The notes beneath the pieces are model-generated. The model worked only from the letters and a program-made list of their open reading frames with translations. It searched no databases and had not been told where the DNA came from. Of a DNA stretch of 7,015 nt, positions 6,168 to 7,015 are shown one piece after another. Each line of letters begins with the position of its first letter. The first letter of the stretch is position 1. The position numbers and the translations under genes were made by a program. Source of the stretch: Lachnospiraceae bacterium (GTDB lineage Bacteria; Bacillota_A; Clostridia; Lachnospirales; Lachnospiraceae); NCBI GenBank assembly GCA_017540915.1, contig JAFYAD010000016.1, positions 1-7,015 of the forward strand, written 5' to 3'.

Positions 6168-6184
6168 TCCATTACCTGTGAAAC

Positions 6185-6403
6185 TCACTTATCTCTCCAA
6201 ATGATCCTGCCCTTGGACAGATCGTAGGGCGACATCTCAATGGTAACCTTATCACCCGGCAGAATGCGGATGAAATTCATTCTGAGCTTACCGCTGATAT
6301 GAGCCAGTATCTGATGTCCATTTTCAAGTTCCACCTGAAACATCGCATTCGGAAGTTTTTCTATAACCTTACCTTCTACTTCGATAACATCTGCTTTTGA
6401 CAT
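6185..6403 (-). CDS. infA: Translation initiation factor IF-1
   Basis: IF-1 binds the 30S A site and works with IF-2 and IF-3 in start-codon selection. The 72-residue length is exactly that of the family. The protein is a single S1-like OB fold: [40 protein letters not shown] (22-41), [20 protein letters not shown] (42-61) and the end [16 protein letters not shown] at 6409-6414 precedes the ATG. It starts 26 bases after the map stop, so the two are surely co-transcribed. Many Firmicutes carry a small KOW-domain gene between map and infA, but the gap here is far too short for one. A 271-base spacer with a terminator follows. Confidence 0.98.
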   Translation of the reverse strand: MSKADVIEVEGKVIEKLPNAMFQVELENGHQILAHISGKLRMNFIRILPGDKVTIEMSPYDLSKGRIIWRDK

Positions 6404-6429
6404 TTTTTCTCCTCTTTCCTGAATAATCG

Positions 6430-7014
6430 TTACTCTGCGACCAGAGATAAGATCTCCGGTTCATCTTCTGTGATAAGTATTGTATTCTCATAATGAGCGG
6501 ACAATGAACCATCGACTGTCACTATGGTCCAGTCATCATCCTCCGACTCATAACATACGCCCCGCGCTCCCAGATTTATCATGGGCTCCACCGCCAGAGT
6601 CATGCCTGCCTTTAACTTTATACCCGGTAAAACCTTCCTGTAATTGGGTATCGGCGGATCCTCATGCATCTGAGTTCCAATACCATGTCCGGTGAATTCC
6701 CTCACCACTCCGTATCCGAACTGCTGTGCATAATCTCCTATGGCCGCTGACATCCTGTGAAGATTCATACCTGCTCTCGCGTACTTCATACCTTCAAAAA
6801 AGCTCTGCTCGGTACGCTGTATCAGAAGCGCCGCCTCTTCACTGATCTCACCCACGCCCCATGTACGGGCTGCATCCGACTGATATCCCTTGTAGATCAC
6901 ACCGGTGTCTATACTGACTATATCGCCCTCCTGCAGTATAACATACTCCGAAGGAATTCCGTGTATGACCTCATCATTGACCGAAACACATGCGGATCCC
7001 GGGAAGCCCTCATA
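6430..7014 (-). CDS. map: Type I methionine aminopeptidase (5' end outside window)
   Basis: This cytosolic metalloenzyme removes the initiator methionine from nascent proteins. The visible 194 codons run from [21 protein letters not shown] to the TAA stop; about 55 N-terminal residues lie beyond the window. All five metal ligands are present, by visible residue: D36 in SIDTG, D47 in QSDAART, H110 in [14 protein letters not shown]143 in AVEPMI and E176 in HYENTI. The substrate-binding His is H18 in VIHGIP. The pattern is the bacterial type Ia form, and no N-terminal zinc-finger extension can be judged. A GTG at 6900 is in frame but internal, since conserved sequence continues upstream of it. 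It ends 26 bases before infA. Confidence 0.97.
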   Translation of the reverse strand, partial: YEGFPGSACVSVNDEVIHGIPSEYVILQEGDIVSIDTGVIYKGYQSDAARTWGVGEISEEAALLIQRTEQSFFEGMKYARAGMNLHRMSAAIGDYAQQFGYGVVREFTGHGIGTQMHEDPPIPNYRKVLPGIKLKAGMTLAVEPMINLGARGVCYESEDDDWTIVTVDGSLSAHYENTILITEDEPEILSLVAE

Positions 7015-7015
7015 T

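Noticed and set aside
6430..6900. A complete 156-residue map protein starting at the GTG at 6900.
   Set aside because: Conserved methionine aminopeptidase sequence, including the metal ligand D in SIDTG and the H in VIHGIP, continues upstream in the same frame to the window edge, so the gene is partial.
1..7015. Search for a defence system, mobile element, CRISPR array, tRNA or rRNA.
   Set aside because: All protein-coding space is filled by recognised housekeeping or two-component genes. I saw no direct-repeat array, transposase or integrase motif, or tRNA cloverleaf.

Overview
This window looks like a chromosomal segment from a low-to-moderate GC Firmicute of the class Clostridia, most likely family Lachnospiraceae. 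The family assignment is an inference. It rests on recalled resemblance of the short 197-residue uS4 (start MAVNKAPVLKRCRSLGL) and the enlarged 178-residue bL17 to proteins of that family, on strong AGGAGG-type ribosome binding sites, and on the gene order. No species can be named from the sequence alone.

The left part (1-2375) is transcribed rightward. It holds the last 53 codons of mutS2 (Smr nuclease domain), then a two-component pair. The pair is an OmpR/PhoB-type response regulator (262-960) and a membrane sensor histidine kinase (960-2375) whose start codon overlaps the regulator's stop codon. The kinase gene faces the ribosomal operon tail to tail, across a 106-base gap that holds a strong intrinsic terminator for the leftward operon.

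The right part (2482-7015) is transcribed leftward. It is the distal spc/alpha ribosomal-protein block, in transcription order map (partial), infA, rpmJ, rpsM, rpsK, rpsD, rpoA, rplQ. It joins N-terminal methionine removal, translation initiation (IF-1), five ribosomal proteins (bL36, uS13, uS11, uS4, bL17) and the RNA polymerase alpha subunit. From rpsM to rplQ the order is that of the Escherichia coli alpha operon, with rpsD inside the cluster, unlike Bacillus subtilis where rpsD stands alone.

No mobile element, CRISPR array, tRNA or rRNA was found, and no gene family here is new. The unexplained signal lies in the spacers of the ribosomal operon: (i) a 271-base infA-rpmJ spacer with an internal intrinsic terminator; (ii) a 246-base rpmJ-rpsM spacer that can fold into nested helices with two GNRA-capped hairpins, placed where E. 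coli has its S4-binding alpha-operon leader; (iii) two hairpins over the rpsD start, the first with the AUG in its loop; (iv) two similar inverted-repeat structures in the gaps on either side of rpoA. All these folds were found by eye and need covariation and energy tests.
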